A stretch of DNA of 21,080 bases, from the NCBI GenBank assembly GCA_023299965.1, contig JALZVN010000227.1:1-21080 (forward strand), given 5' to 3'. A model generated the notes under the pieces. The model searched no databases and was not told the origin of the DNA. It saw only the letters and a list, made by a program, of their open reading frames with translations. This DNA is from Saprospiraceae bacterium. GTDB taxonomy: Bacteria; Bacteroidota; Bacteroidia; Chitinophagales; Saprospiraceae. Positions 9,201-16,250 of this stretch are shown in pieces; position 1 is the first letter of the stretch, and every line of letters begins with the position of its first letter. The position numbers and the translations under genes are program-made.

Positions 9201-9288
9201 ACTGTCTCAGTCAAATTATAGAGAAGTACTAAGAAATAAGTCCTTTGATGGATACAATACGTTTTTTGAAGAGAACTATGACTTTTAA
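6256..9288 (+). CDS. sprE: SprE/PorW-like type IX secretion system TPR lipoprotein
   Basis: Periplasmic/outer-membrane lipoprotein required by the T9SS and gliding machinery in relatives (SprE of Flavobacterium, PorW of Porphyromonas). The start is TTG at 6256: an in-frame TGA lies two codons upstream, and this start yields the lipoprotein signal KKINLLLAILVFAFLHSC with lipobox LHSC. The family hallmark YHNTTARYNGYFNADV follows at about residues 36-51. TPR-like helices fill about 95-150 and 280-560, with more at about 670-880, and a distinctive C-terminal domain (about 900-1010) contains the LHYIAVVI segment. Two departures from relatives are an extremely Lys/Glu/Arg-rich stretch at about 150-278 and a Gly/Ser-rich low-complexity linker near 570-610. 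At 1010 aa it is longer than the Flavobacterium protein, about 870 aa as I recall. The next gene downstream is a probable T9SS cargo. Confidence 0.88.
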   Translation: MKKINLLLAILVFAFLHSCKTTKSRTEELSGIKKLYHNTTARYNGYFNADVILMNSVTALEASHQDNYNKILPVYKHTEVEPIQNVNNELDVAIEKVSIVATLHRQSDWTDDCYLLLGKAQYLKQDYESAEETLEYTLKEFSPSALAQRAREADRKKGSKGRKIEAKKSPAQKAKDEEREEAQEEAKLTKKEQVKQRKKTNKAVKKKKIKERKEKEKARKRRKKGKKPKAKSKPAETDKKEDVKPKEDPVNKIVKEPKEKEKKKQREKEENKPEKIFETEKLAYDEIQLWLAKTYIEREDYSLAERYLSYLGEGTKKEVSGQIDAVKAHLYLSQKRYDSAIPFLEAAIENDIDKENRARYSFIRAQLAERNNNCALANDFYGKAIKYSNKYELEFSSRLAMLKCSYRAGSKTMAATTGALERMLKDEKNSDYIDQIYYTLAELNLEDGDKVAASENYRNSLNTSSRNKAQRTETYLKLAELYFEDEVYVEAKLYYDSTLQIIEKVDDRYDVVKGYSESLTDIAKNIQIITLQDSLIALTNLSPDERKDLATKLKKEKEEMASRSKKASISPSRGPNKTGGRDIRQGSALNGIGGRPVVNTNGLGTQFPLYNEKVRKKGSKDFVKTWGERSLEDDWRRSNKQSIDNISRDVVVEAPIDERLNDDEVNKILIAIPSDENQMKAAHKKIETAYFDLGRLYRDRLQRNDKSIESLEVELLVKYPETENKLDAWYYLYLAHKKEGNKVQAKKYIDLITQNFPNTTYARVLTDPNYLDAAKKEGDKLGEYYKATYASFQEEKYEKVIVDADQAKEKFGPGNIMMAKFALLKAMSIGNTKGKEDYIKQLKDVIGKFPNSPEETRAREILRLLGDKSVAVQPKTGAAGGPTEGGSFKIEPEALHYIAVVITNKNGEKITDTKNALADFNKENFRNASLRLSNIFLNNDVTKPIIVIRKFKNQAEAITYLKAADNAGDDFLTQKIEYKVYPLSQSNYREVLRNKSFDGYNTFFEENYDF

Positions 9289-9322
9289 ATAAATATGGAA
9301 TAGTACTACTAAGTCAAGAGCC

Positions 9323-9358
9323 AAAAAGGGCTAGCATACAATATGCTAGCCCTTTTTT
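9323..9358 (+). terminator. Intrinsic terminator after sprE/porW
   Basis: A perfect 16-bp stem (9323-9338 / 9342-9357) with a 3-nt CAA loop contains the GGGCTAGCATA arm and ends in a run of six T. It starts 35 bases after the stop codon and is A/T-flanked on both sides, so it may also act on the opposite strand. Confidence 0.9.
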
Positions 9359-9429
9359 AGTGCGCCATGTTGTTTCAGGTAGGGTATACTTAAGTCAATA
9401 TGCAAGCCTATAAACGTTAAGAACAGAAT

Positions 9430-9440
9430 CCCCCCCCCCC
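9430..9440. repeat. Homopolymeric tract of 11 cytosines
   Basis: Eleven consecutive C at 9430-9440 in an otherwise AT-rich intergenic region, 482 bp before the secreted hydrolase gene. Tracts of this length are prone to slipped-strand length change. Confidence 0.9.
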
Positions 9441-9922
9441 AAACAGTGTCTTTTTCTCGACATTATTTTGTTTCATAGAGTAACTAATGAAGATTTTCTC
9501 GTCATAATTTGCAACGAGTTTAACTATTGTTTGCTCTATAAGATTAGAGAAGTGAATGGACTAGATATTGCAAATATTGGATATTTGTAATTAACCAGCA
9601 GAAGGTGATGATTTTTTAGTACAAAAAACATTCTTTTGGGGAGCTAATCTTTTGACGATTATATCGTTACGTATATTTTTTAATACGAAAAGTGAGGGTT
9701 TGGGTGGCGTAAAAATACCCTATGTACGGTAATTTGTGCTTTTTAAAAGCAAGTTTTATTTAGTATTTTTGCACATGAGATTAAATTCAGCGAGCTTTAT
9801 ATCAGAATAAAGCAAACCTGACCTCACCCCGACACTAGCAACTCCTTCTAGATTAATATAACGCTAGACATATATTAGCAACTTATTTTTGTTGAAAATT
9901 AATTTTAATTCAAATTATAATT

Positions 9923-12900
9923 ATGAAAAGGATTTTACTTTCCTGCATATCATTTTTTGTTTTTGTTTCCCTACAAGCACAAATAAACTTTACGGCTAAC
10001 GATCAGGTTGCCCCTTACACAGACTTCTTTCGTCCGGGGACGAATCTGGGATTCCAAGATGATTCTGCTTTGTATGCAGATGAGGATTTAGCAAATATTG
10101 CTGCTGGAAACCCCGCAGTTGGACAAATCGGTATTGGCGCTAAAGCCATCAGACCCTCTTTACCAAGTATTTTTATCGAACAATGGGGCATTGACATCAG
10201 AAAGGAGACTTTTGCACATTATGACAATTTAGGGCTCAAGGATCTTACTTGCTTTGTTGGTTTTCCTTCTGAAGCGCAAAGAGATCAGCAATCATACGCT
10301 GGTTGTGGCGCTCAGTCTGTAATGTTTGATAATTTATATGAGCCTATCTGGGATGGAGGAGCAAATGGGACTCCATATAATGAGGATAACTATTATGCTG
10401 CATATCTATATGAGGTAGTGACAAACTATACGGACTATGTGAAATTCTGGGAAATCTGGAATGAGCCGGGTTTTGATGTTACTTTCAATACTGCTTGGAG
10501 ACCTCCAGGAGATCCAGTAGGTAACTGGTGGGATAGAGATCCAGACCCATGTGAATATATCTTGCGTGCTCCAATCGAGCATTACATAAGAACAATGAGA
10601 ATAAGTTATGAGATCATCAAAAGTATTTCTCCAGACGATTACGTTGCTATCGCAGGTGTAGGTTCTGAATCTTTCCTTGATGCTCTCTTAAGAAATACAG
10701 ATGAACCTACTGAAGGTCGAGTAACTAATGAATTTCCACTGGGTGGAGGTGCTTACTTTGACGTAATGGGTTTTCACTCGTATCCAGATATTGATGGTAC
10801 AGTTAGAGAGTGGGACCCAAGTATCAATAACTTCCGTTTTTCTAGACACTCAGATGGAGCTGCCAATGGTATTTCCGTGAGACAAGGTCTTTACCAAAAT
10901 GTTCTAGAAAATTATGGATATGATGGAGTTACTTATCCAAAGAAAGAATGGATTATCACTGAGATAAACGCTCCTAGAAGAGCTTTTAAAGAAGACAGTA
11001 TGGGAGATGAAGATCTTCAGATTAACTATATGGCGAAGGCTATTGTTCGATCTATGAAAGACGAAATTCGTCAGATTCACATATACAGTATTTTTGAGGA
11101 GGAGACCGAAGCAAACGCTTCTGAAGAATTCCACTTATTAGGAATGTATAAAAACTTAGATTTTAATAAACCATACGAAAACTTGGAAATGAATCCTCAA
11201 GGAGTTGCTTACAAGTCAGCTTCAGATGCATTATTCGAAACAGTATATGATGAAGAAAAAACACAATCTTTAAACCTTCCGGCATCTATGGATGGAGGAG
11301 CTTTTAGAAAAACAAATGGAGAGTATGTGTATTGCCTTTGGGCAAAGACAGTGATAGATAGGAGTGAACAAGCTTCTGCTACTTACTCTTTCCCTGCAGA
11401 TTTCAATTTGAATTCTGTATTTGTCAGAGAGTGGGATTTTGCATTTACTGGAGGTCAAGAAGAGATTTCTGCAAGCAATATAAGTTTTAATGCTCGTCCT
11501 GTATTTATTACAGAGACAGAGGCTATAACTTCCTCACTTTTACCTTTCTTCACAGCTAGTGAAACAGAAGGCTGCGATCCATTGACTGTATCTTTTACAG
11601 ATAATACAACGCCAGCTGCATCCGCTTGGTTATGGACTTTTGAAGGAGGTACGCCTGCGACCAGTACATTGCCTAATCCAGTGGTTACTTATGAAGATGC
11701 CGGTGAGTTTAATGTAACTTTAGAAGTGTCTAATGGAGAGCAATCTGGTGAAATAATTCAGAACGGTCTGATTGTAGTAGAAGCTGCTGCAACACCTGAT
11801 TTCAATATTCAACAAGTGAATTCAAGCACTATTGTTTTAAATAACATATCTCAAAATGCTACATGGTTTTCATGGAGTTTTGGAGATGGCACTACAAGCC
11901 AAGATGAATCGCCATTCCATACTTTTGCGGAGTCAGGCACATATACTATTTGCTTAACAGCTACTAGTGAGTGTGGTTCTAATAATATTTGTAAGCAAAT
12001 CGAAATAGATGATTTAAATCCTACAGGTGGTTCAAATCCACAAGCAGAATTTAGCGCTGATATTACAGAAGGATGTGGACCTTTGACGGTTGAGTTTACA
12101 GATCTATCTACAAATTCTCCATCTACCTGGAGTTGGACATTTGAAGGCGGGACACCTGCTACTTCTTCATTGCAAAATCCTGTTGTTATATTCGAAGATG
12201 CTGGAGACTTTAGTGTAGTACTATCTGTATCTAATATTGATGGTCAAGATGAAACTACTAAATTAAACTACATTACTGCTGAAGCAGCTCCATTACCTAG
12301 TTTTATAGCTGAGGTAAATGGAGGAGAAGTAATTCTTACGAATACATCAGGTGATATTGTCGGTTCTAGTTACGATTGGAATTTTGGAGATAGCTCTACT
12401 GGTAGTGCTTTAGTGAGTCCTTCTCATACTTACTCAGAAAGTGGTCAGTATGTGATCACTTTGACAGCAACCAATGATTGTGGTTCAGTTACTTTCTCAC
12501 AAGCTGTAGATATTGATATTGATGCTAGTACAGCAGCTCCATCAGCTTCTTTTAATAGTTCTGTAACAAACGGTTGTGGACCGTTGACTGTAGAATTTGC
12601 GGATGCCTCTTCTAATGCACCAATAAGCTGGAACTGGACTTTTGAAGGCGGTACACCTGCTACTTCTACTGAACAAAACCCAACGGTAGTATTTGAAAAT
12701 CCTGGTTCTTATACCGTTATCTTAGAAGCTGCAAATGCTGTTGGAAACGATATGGAGGTACAGCTTTCATATATCACGGTAATTACAGAGCCAGATGTTG
12801 ATTTTGACTTAGGAGAAAATGGATTAGAAGTAAGCTTCAATAACAGAACTTTATTTGGAAATTCTTTTGAATGGGACTTTGGTGATGGAAACATTAGTTC

Positions 12901-14260
12901 TGAAATCAACCCTACGAATACCTATGCAGAAGGAGGTACATATAGAGTATCATTAACGTCAACCAACGATTGTGGATCAGAGACTGAAACGAGAACAATT
13001 ATTGTATCTGAATTGCTTGCACCACAAGCTGACTTTACTTCTACATCTGCTGATGGTTGTGCACCTTTGATTGTAACCTTTATGGATTTATCAACTAATA
13101 ATCCTGATAACTGGTTGTGGTCATTTGACGGAGGTGATATCACTACATCAAACGAGCAAAACCCAACAGTCACTTTTGAGAATCCTGGAGCATATACTGT
13201 AATACTACAAGCAGGAAACGAGATAGGAAGTAACTCTAGTGTAGTAACTGCTTATATAAATGTATTTGATGAACCGATAGCTGATTTTGAATTAGCTTCT
13301 TTTTCAGAGTCTGTTTCTTTTACAAATAACTCAACAGATGCTACAGAATACCTTTGGGAATTTGGGGATGGTGAGACAAGTGAGGAAGCTGAGCCAACTC
13401 ATACATATGCTATGAATGGAACGTATGTTGTGACTTTAACAGCCATCAATCCTTGTTCGTCATCAATAGCTACTATGGAAGTAGAGGTGGATGGAATAGC
13501 AGTACCAAGTGCAGCATTTAGTGTAAATGCACAGTCAGGTTGTGCTCCTTTTGAAGTAAGCTTTACCGATGAATCATTGAATAGTCCTACTGCTTGGACA
13601 TGGTTATTTGAGGGAGGAGAACCAGCTACATCAAATGAACAAAATCCAGTTGTTACATATAATACGCCTGGAACATATGATGTAACGCTTTCAGTATCTA
13701 ATGCTATAGGAAATAATGTGGTAAACAGAACAGAAGTGGTCATTGTATCTGCGGAACCTACGGCATCGTTCACTTTAGATGAATCGGCTGGATTTGTAAT
13801 TTTTACAAACTCTTCTGAAAGAGGAGAAGCTTATGCTTGGGACTTTGGAGATGGAGATACAAGTGATGAAGAAAACCCAGTTCATGATTATGCAGAACCT
13901 GGGATATACACCATCAGTTTAACTACTATAAATGAATGCGGATCTGTAACGGAAACTATTGAAATAGAAGTATTAGGAGTCAATGCAGTTCAAGATTTAT
14001 CTGGAGTGACTAGCTTCAACTTGTTTCCAAATCCAACAGCTGGTAAGTTTACTATGTTGCTAGAAGGAGAGGGAAGGGGTAATGTAACAGTTTCTTTCTT
14101 GAACGTGTTAGGGCAAGAGTTGCAATCTTATCAGGTAGATTATAGAGCTGGTTACTTAAATCAGCAATTTGATTTGACAAGATTTGGAAGTGGTGTTTAC
14201 TTCGCTCGCCTGCAAATTGATGGTCAAGCTGAATACCACAAATTTATTATTGAGAAGTAA
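9923..14260 (+). CDS. Secreted clan GH-A-like glycoside hydrolase with ten PKD domains and T9SS sorting domain
   Basis: A 1445-aa exported protein. Residues 1-20 (MKRILLSCISFFVFVSLQAQ) are a Sec signal peptide. Residues about 20-535 look like a TIM-barrel hydrolase of clan GH-A with a beta-sandwich tail. FWEIWNEPG puts a candidate acid/base at Glu181, WIITEIN a candidate nucleophile at Glu347, and FHSYPDIDG is a further barrel-strand motif. I cannot name a GH family or substrate. Residues about 542-1345 hold ten PKD-like domains in five pairs starting near 542, 706, 873, 1034 and 1195. The first of each pair carries GC(G/A/D)P and W-W-FEGG, the second FGDG and mostly N(D/E)CGS. The end (about 1357-1445) is a type A T9SS sorting domain: FNLFPNPTAGKF, SGVYFARL and final HKFIIEK. 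It should be secreted through T9SS and attached to or released from the cell surface, probably for polysaccharide breakdown. Confidence 0.88.
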   Translation: MKRILLSCISFFVFVSLQAQINFTANDQVAPYTDFFRPGTNLGFQDDSALYADEDLANIAAGNPAVGQIGIGAKAIRPSLPSIFIEQWGIDIRKETFAHYDNLGLKDLTCFVGFPSEAQRDQQSYAGCGAQSVMFDNLYEPIWDGGANGTPYNEDNYYAAYLYEVVTNYTDYVKFWEIWNEPGFDVTFNTAWRPPGDPVGNWWDRDPDPCEYILRAPIEHYIRTMRISYEIIKSISPDDYVAIAGVGSESFLDALLRNTDEPTEGRVTNEFPLGGGAYFDVMGFHSYPDIDGTVREWDPSINNFRFSRHSDGAANGISVRQGLYQNVLENYGYDGVTYPKKEWIITEINAPRRAFKEDSMGDEDLQINYMAKAIVRSMKDEIRQIHIYSIFEEETEANASEEFHLLGMYKNLDFNKPYENLEMNPQGVAYKSASDALFETVYDEEKTQSLNLPASMDGGAFRKTNGEYVYCLWAKTVIDRSEQASATYSFPADFNLNSVFVREWDFAFTGGQEEISASNISFNARPVFITETEAITSSLLPFFTASETEGCDPLTVSFTDNTTPAASAWLWTFEGGTPATSTLPNPVVTYEDAGEFNVTLEVSNGEQSGEIIQNGLIVVEAAATPDFNIQQVNSSTIVLNNISQNATWFSWSFGDGTTSQDESPFHTFAESGTYTICLTATSECGSNNICKQIEIDDLNPTGGSNPQAEFSADITEGCGPLTVEFTDLSTNSPSTWSWTFEGGTPATSSLQNPVVIFEDAGDFSVVLSVSNIDGQDETTKLNYITAEAAPLPSFIAEVNGGEVILTNTSGDIVGSSYDWNFGDSSTGSALVSPSHTYSESGQYVITLTATNDCGSVTFSQAVDIDIDASTAAPSASFNSSVTNGCGPLTVEFADASSNAPISWNWTFEGGTPATSTEQNPTVVFENPGSYTVILEAANAVGNDMEVQLSYITVITEPDVDFDLGENGLEVSFNNRTLFGNSFEWDFGDGNISSEINPTNTYAEGGTYRVSLTSTNDCGSETETRTIIVSELLAPQADFTSTSADGCAPLIVTFMDLSTNNPDNWLWSFDGGDITTSNEQNPTVTFENPGAYTVILQAGNEIGSNSSVVTAYINVFDEPIADFELASFSESVSFTNNSTDATEYLWEFGDGETSEEAEPTHTYAMNGTYVVTLTAINPCSSSIATMEVEVDGIAVPSAAFSVNAQSGCAPFEVSFTDESLNSPTAWTWLFEGGEPATSNEQNPVVTYNTPGTYDVTLSVSNAIGNNVVNRTEVVIVSAEPTASFTLDESAGFVIFTNSSERGEAYAWDFGDGDTSDEENPVHDYAEPGIYTISLTTINECGSVTETIEIEVLGVNAVQDLSGVTSFNLFPNPTAGKFTMLLEGEGRGNVTVSFLNVLGQELQSYQVDYRAGYLNQQFDLTRFGSGVYFARLQIDGQAEYHKFIIEK
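11546..13978 (+). repeat. Five tandem PKD dyads (about 490 bp unit) inside the secreted hydrolase gene
   Basis: Ten PKD-like domains alternate between two sequence types. Type A domains start near 11546, 12038, 12539, 13022 and 13505; type B domains near 11795, 12296, 12791, 13274 and 13757. Spacing of the A domains is 492, 501, 483 and 483 bp. The protein motif TFEGGTPATS is nearly identical in the first three A copies and drifts to SFDGGDITTS and LFEGGEPATS in the last two. Confidence 0.85.
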
Positions 14261-14284
14261 TAAATATTGATAAGCTTAAATGTC

Positions 14285-14320
14285 AAAAAGGGTTTCAAGG
14301 TTTACTTGAAACCCTTTTTG
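14285..14320 (+). terminator. Intrinsic terminator after the secreted hydrolase gene
   Basis: A perfect 15-bp stem (14285-14299 / 14305-14319) with arm AAAAAGGGTTTCAAG, a 5-nt loop and a terminal T-run. It lies 24 bases after the stop codon. Confidence 0.9.
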
Positions 14321-14453
14321 TATTTTGGGAGAGCTTGATTGTGGTATTATACAGGAAAGAAACTTCTAGTAAAAGATAGATGGTATTTCTGAGCCTAAAT
14401 GAGATAATAGGTTTACCTTCGGCTTTTCTAATAAATTTTAGAAACTTAATATT

Positions 14454-15368
14454 TTGACCAAAGAAAACGCTCCTTTTACCTCTACGCTTTCACCGAGTGT
14501 ATTGAGCATATTGCTTTTAGCAGTATTGAGCTTGATATGGGGGAGCTCTTTTATTCTGATTAAAAAAAGTCTACTCGCTTTTACACCCATTCAAGTTTTT
14601 GGATGTAGGATTGGGATCGCTGGAATAGCTTTTTTTCCGTTCTTTCTTAGAGAGATTAAGAAGCTAAAACGAAAGGATTTACTTGCTTTTATTGTGGTTG
14701 GAGTATTTGGTAGTGGACTCCCTGTTTTTTTATATGCACTTGGTCAGCAACATGTTAATAGTTCTATCGCTGGTTTACTCAATTCTTTAACCCCGCTTTT
14801 TACTTTACTTATTGGGTTGATGTTTTTTCAAGTGAAGGTACCGAGAAAAAAAATCGTGGCGGTTTTTATCGGTCTTTTGGGAGCTATCATTTTAGTGACC
14901 TATGGTCAGCCAGCAGGGCAATCCAATAATTACTTTTATGCTGGAATGTTGGTTATCGCGACTAGTTGCTATGCCTTGAGTCTCAATACTGTTGGTAAGT
15001 ATCTAGGACATTATGGAGCGCTAACAATCAGCTCCATTGCTTTTGGCTTAGTCACTATCCCTGCTATCCTTGTATTGTTTAGTACCAACTTTATAGAGGT
15101 GATGCAAACAGATGCTAATGCGTATACTTCATTGTCCGCTGTAACGGTGCTTTCTTTATTGGGTACTTTTGTCGCGAATATATTATTTTATAAATTGGTC
15201 CAATTAACCAATCCCTTATTCTCAAGTATGGTGAGTTACTTGATTCCTATTGTAGCCATTGGCTGGGGGATGATGGACGGAGAACTCATTACGGTTTATC
15301 ATTTTATCGGATTTGTATTGATCCTATGCGGTGTTTATTTAAGTAAAACAAAAAAGAAAAAAAATTAA
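14454..15368 (+). CDS. EamA-family (DMT superfamily) membrane transporter
   Basis: Inner-membrane drug/metabolite transporter with two EamA repeats, 304 aa and about ten hydrophobic helices. Family signs are LIWGSSFILIKKSL in the first helix, FGCRIGIAGIAFFPF, the PVFLYALGQQHVNSSIAGLL block, and YLIPIVAIGWGMMDGE with GFVLILCGVYLS at the end. The substrate is unknown. The start is TTG at 14454: no ATG or GTG occurs in frame between the upstream stop at 14400 and the first helix. The stop TAA shares its last A with the ATG of the SET gene (TAATG), implying translational coupling. No Shine-Dalgarno sequence is visible. Confidence 0.88.
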   Translation: MTKENAPFTSTLSPSVLSILLLAVLSLIWGSSFILIKKSLLAFTPIQVFGCRIGIAGIAFFPFFLREIKKLKRKDLLAFIVVGVFGSGLPVFLYALGQQHVNSSIAGLLNSLTPLFTLLIGLMFFQVKVPRKKIVAVFIGLLGAIILVTYGQPAGQSNNYFYAGMLVIATSCYALSLNTVGKYLGHYGALTISSIAFGLVTIPAILVLFSTNFIEVMQTDANAYTSLSAVTVLSLLGTFVANILFYKLVQLTNPLFSSMVSYLIPIVAIGWGMMDGELITVYHFIGFVLILCGVYLSKTKKKKN

Positions 15369-15763
15369 TGTCTCAAAAGAACCCTTACTTATATATAGCA
15401 CCTTCTGAAGTAGATGATCGTGGTGTTTTTTGTGGAGTGGACATAGCCGAAGGAGAAGTAATAGAAATTTGCCCAGTACTGGTGGTGCCACCTGATGAGA
15501 CAGCTTTACTTGATGAGACAATCCTACATGATTATGTTTTTCTATGGGGTGATGATGACAAAGAAGGAGCTGTAGTATTTGGGTATGGGTCTATGTATAA
15601 CCATGCCTATGAGCCTAATGCTGAGTACAAGGCAGACTATAATGATGATACTTTTACAGTGTATGCCCTTAAGGATATACCGGCAGGAAAGGAGATATTT
15701 ATCAACTACAATGGAGATCCTGAAAATAAAAAAACAGTTTGGTTTCATGAGGAAGAAGAGTAG
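15368..15763 (+). CDS. SET-domain protein, putative protein lysine methyltransferase
   Basis: A compact 131-aa protein made almost entirely of a SET domain. It shows DDRGVFCGVDIAEGEVIE near the N-terminus (the RGVF strand), the hallmark GYGSMYNHAYEPNA (Asn78-His79, SAM-binding NHxxxPN), and the final EIFINYNGD, where the motif tyrosine (Tyr114) matches the catalytic position of eukaryotic SET enzymes. It lacks pre-SET and post-SET zinc regions, as bacterial SET proteins often do. It would transfer methyl from S-adenosylmethionine to a lysine of an unknown protein. Coupling to the EamA gene by a one-base overlap suggests co-expression, but no functional link is obvious. Confidence 0.82.
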   Translation: MSQKNPYLYIAPSEVDDRGVFCGVDIAEGEVIEICPVLVVPPDETALLDETILHDYVFLWGDDDKEGAVVFGYGSMYNHAYEPNAEYKADYNDDTFTVYALKDIPAGKEIFINYNGDPENKKTVWFHEEEE

Positions 15764-15878
15764 GAATAAAGTCATGCTTGACCTTAGAAGTTTGCTTTTT
15801 ATACCATTTGTAGTACAAAATGGCGTGCAAATTTTTAGATAGAATTGATCAAGGTCGAGGTGATCGTCCGTTGCGCAG

Positions 15879-15905
15879 CAATATTGATCCGGTGGATCAA
15901 TATTG
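15879..15905. repeat. Perfect 12-bp inverted repeat hairpin
   Basis: Arms CAATATTGATCC (15879-15890) and GGATCAATATTG (15894-15905), loop GGT. There is no T-run, so it is not a classical terminator. It lies between convergent genes. Confidence 0.8.
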
Positions 15906-16056
15906 GAAAGGAACTGTCGAAAATGGAGACAGCATGTAAGATCTCTGTAAAATAACCTTAGCTATTAGGAGCATTTTAAACCTGCCTACGCCGGCGGGCA
16001 GATTATTTCTATCAAAATATATGTGTCATTTTAAACCTCAAATGGTATTATTAAGG

Positions 16057-16208
16057 CGTGACGAAGTCTAAGCCCGTGAGGACGAGGGATCGCAACGGCA
16101 TTCGATACAGAGAGGCTTGTTAAGACTCTCTTTGTCGGATATAGTGTAGAGCCCGGTGCCCTGACCGAATGCTATCCGACCTTAGGAGGTATAGCAATGA
16201 GCGTCATG
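16057..16208 (+). ncRNA. Candidate structured RNA or repeat element
   Basis: A block that is more GC-rich than its surroundings and folds on paper into nested stems. The closing stem is CGTGACG/CGTCATG (16057-16063 / 16202-16208, one G-U). The internal stem is GCATTCG/CGAATGC (16098-16104 / 16166-16172). Inside it is a hairpin GATACAGAGAG / CTCTCTTTGTC (16104-16114 / 16126-16136, one mismatch, one G-U). CGGATA/TATCCG (16136-16141 / 16173-16178) would cross the internal stem, giving either a pseudoknot or an alternative fold. I do not recognise a known RNA family (not RNase P, tmRNA, SRP or 6S). It could equally be a member of a Bacteroidota intergenic repeat family. The strand is chosen arbitrarily. 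Confidence 0.35.
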
Positions 16209-16250
16209 GGTACGGCCCCAAAGAAGTTAAAAGATTTTATTAGCTATTGA
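16197..16250 (+). CDS. Possible 17-aa small ORF with strong Shine-Dalgarno
   Basis: An ATG at 16197 is preceded by a perfect AGGAGG (16184-16189) at a spacing of 7 nt and opens 17 codons, MSVMGTAPKKLKDFISY, then TGA. None of the annotated starts I inspected in this window has such a site, as expected for Bacteroidota, which makes this one conspicuous. The ORF begins inside the 3' part of the foldable block. It is too short to judge by composition, and chance remains the simpler explanation. Confidence 0.2.
   Translation: MSVMGTAPKKLKDFISY

Larger units (their letters stand above)
9289..9922 (+). promoter_or_regulatory. Long leader/intergenic region before the secreted PKD protein
   Basis: 634 bp without a gene of convincing length. 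Besides the sprE terminator it holds an 11-C homopolymer (9430-9440). A TATTTTTG element at 9764-9771 fits the Bacteroidota -7 consensus TAnnTTTG. A TTTG at 9733-9736 is further upstream than the usual -33 box would be. If that promoter is used, the mRNA has a leader of roughly 140-150 nt, which contains short CTAGC/GCTAG complementary segments (about 9835-9866). No Shine-Dalgarno sequence precedes the ATG at 9923; the region is AT-rich, as is normal in this phylum. Confidence 0.4.

Noticed and set aside
11546..13978. Regular repeats that might suggest a CRISPR array
   Set aside because: The period is about 490 bp, the repeats are in frame and encode PKD domains, and there is no short conserved repeat-spacer pattern.
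15579..15842. 87-aa plus-strand ORF overlapping and extending past the SET gene
   Set aside because: It lies in another frame of a well-supported SET domain, has Met- and Ile-rich random-looking composition, and shows no motif.
16057..16208. Possible group II intron remnant or known housekeeping RNA
   Set aside because: I see no convincing domain V, no reverse transcriptase gene, and none of the conserved cores of RNase P, tmRNA, SRP or 6S RNA. It is kept only as an unassigned structured element.
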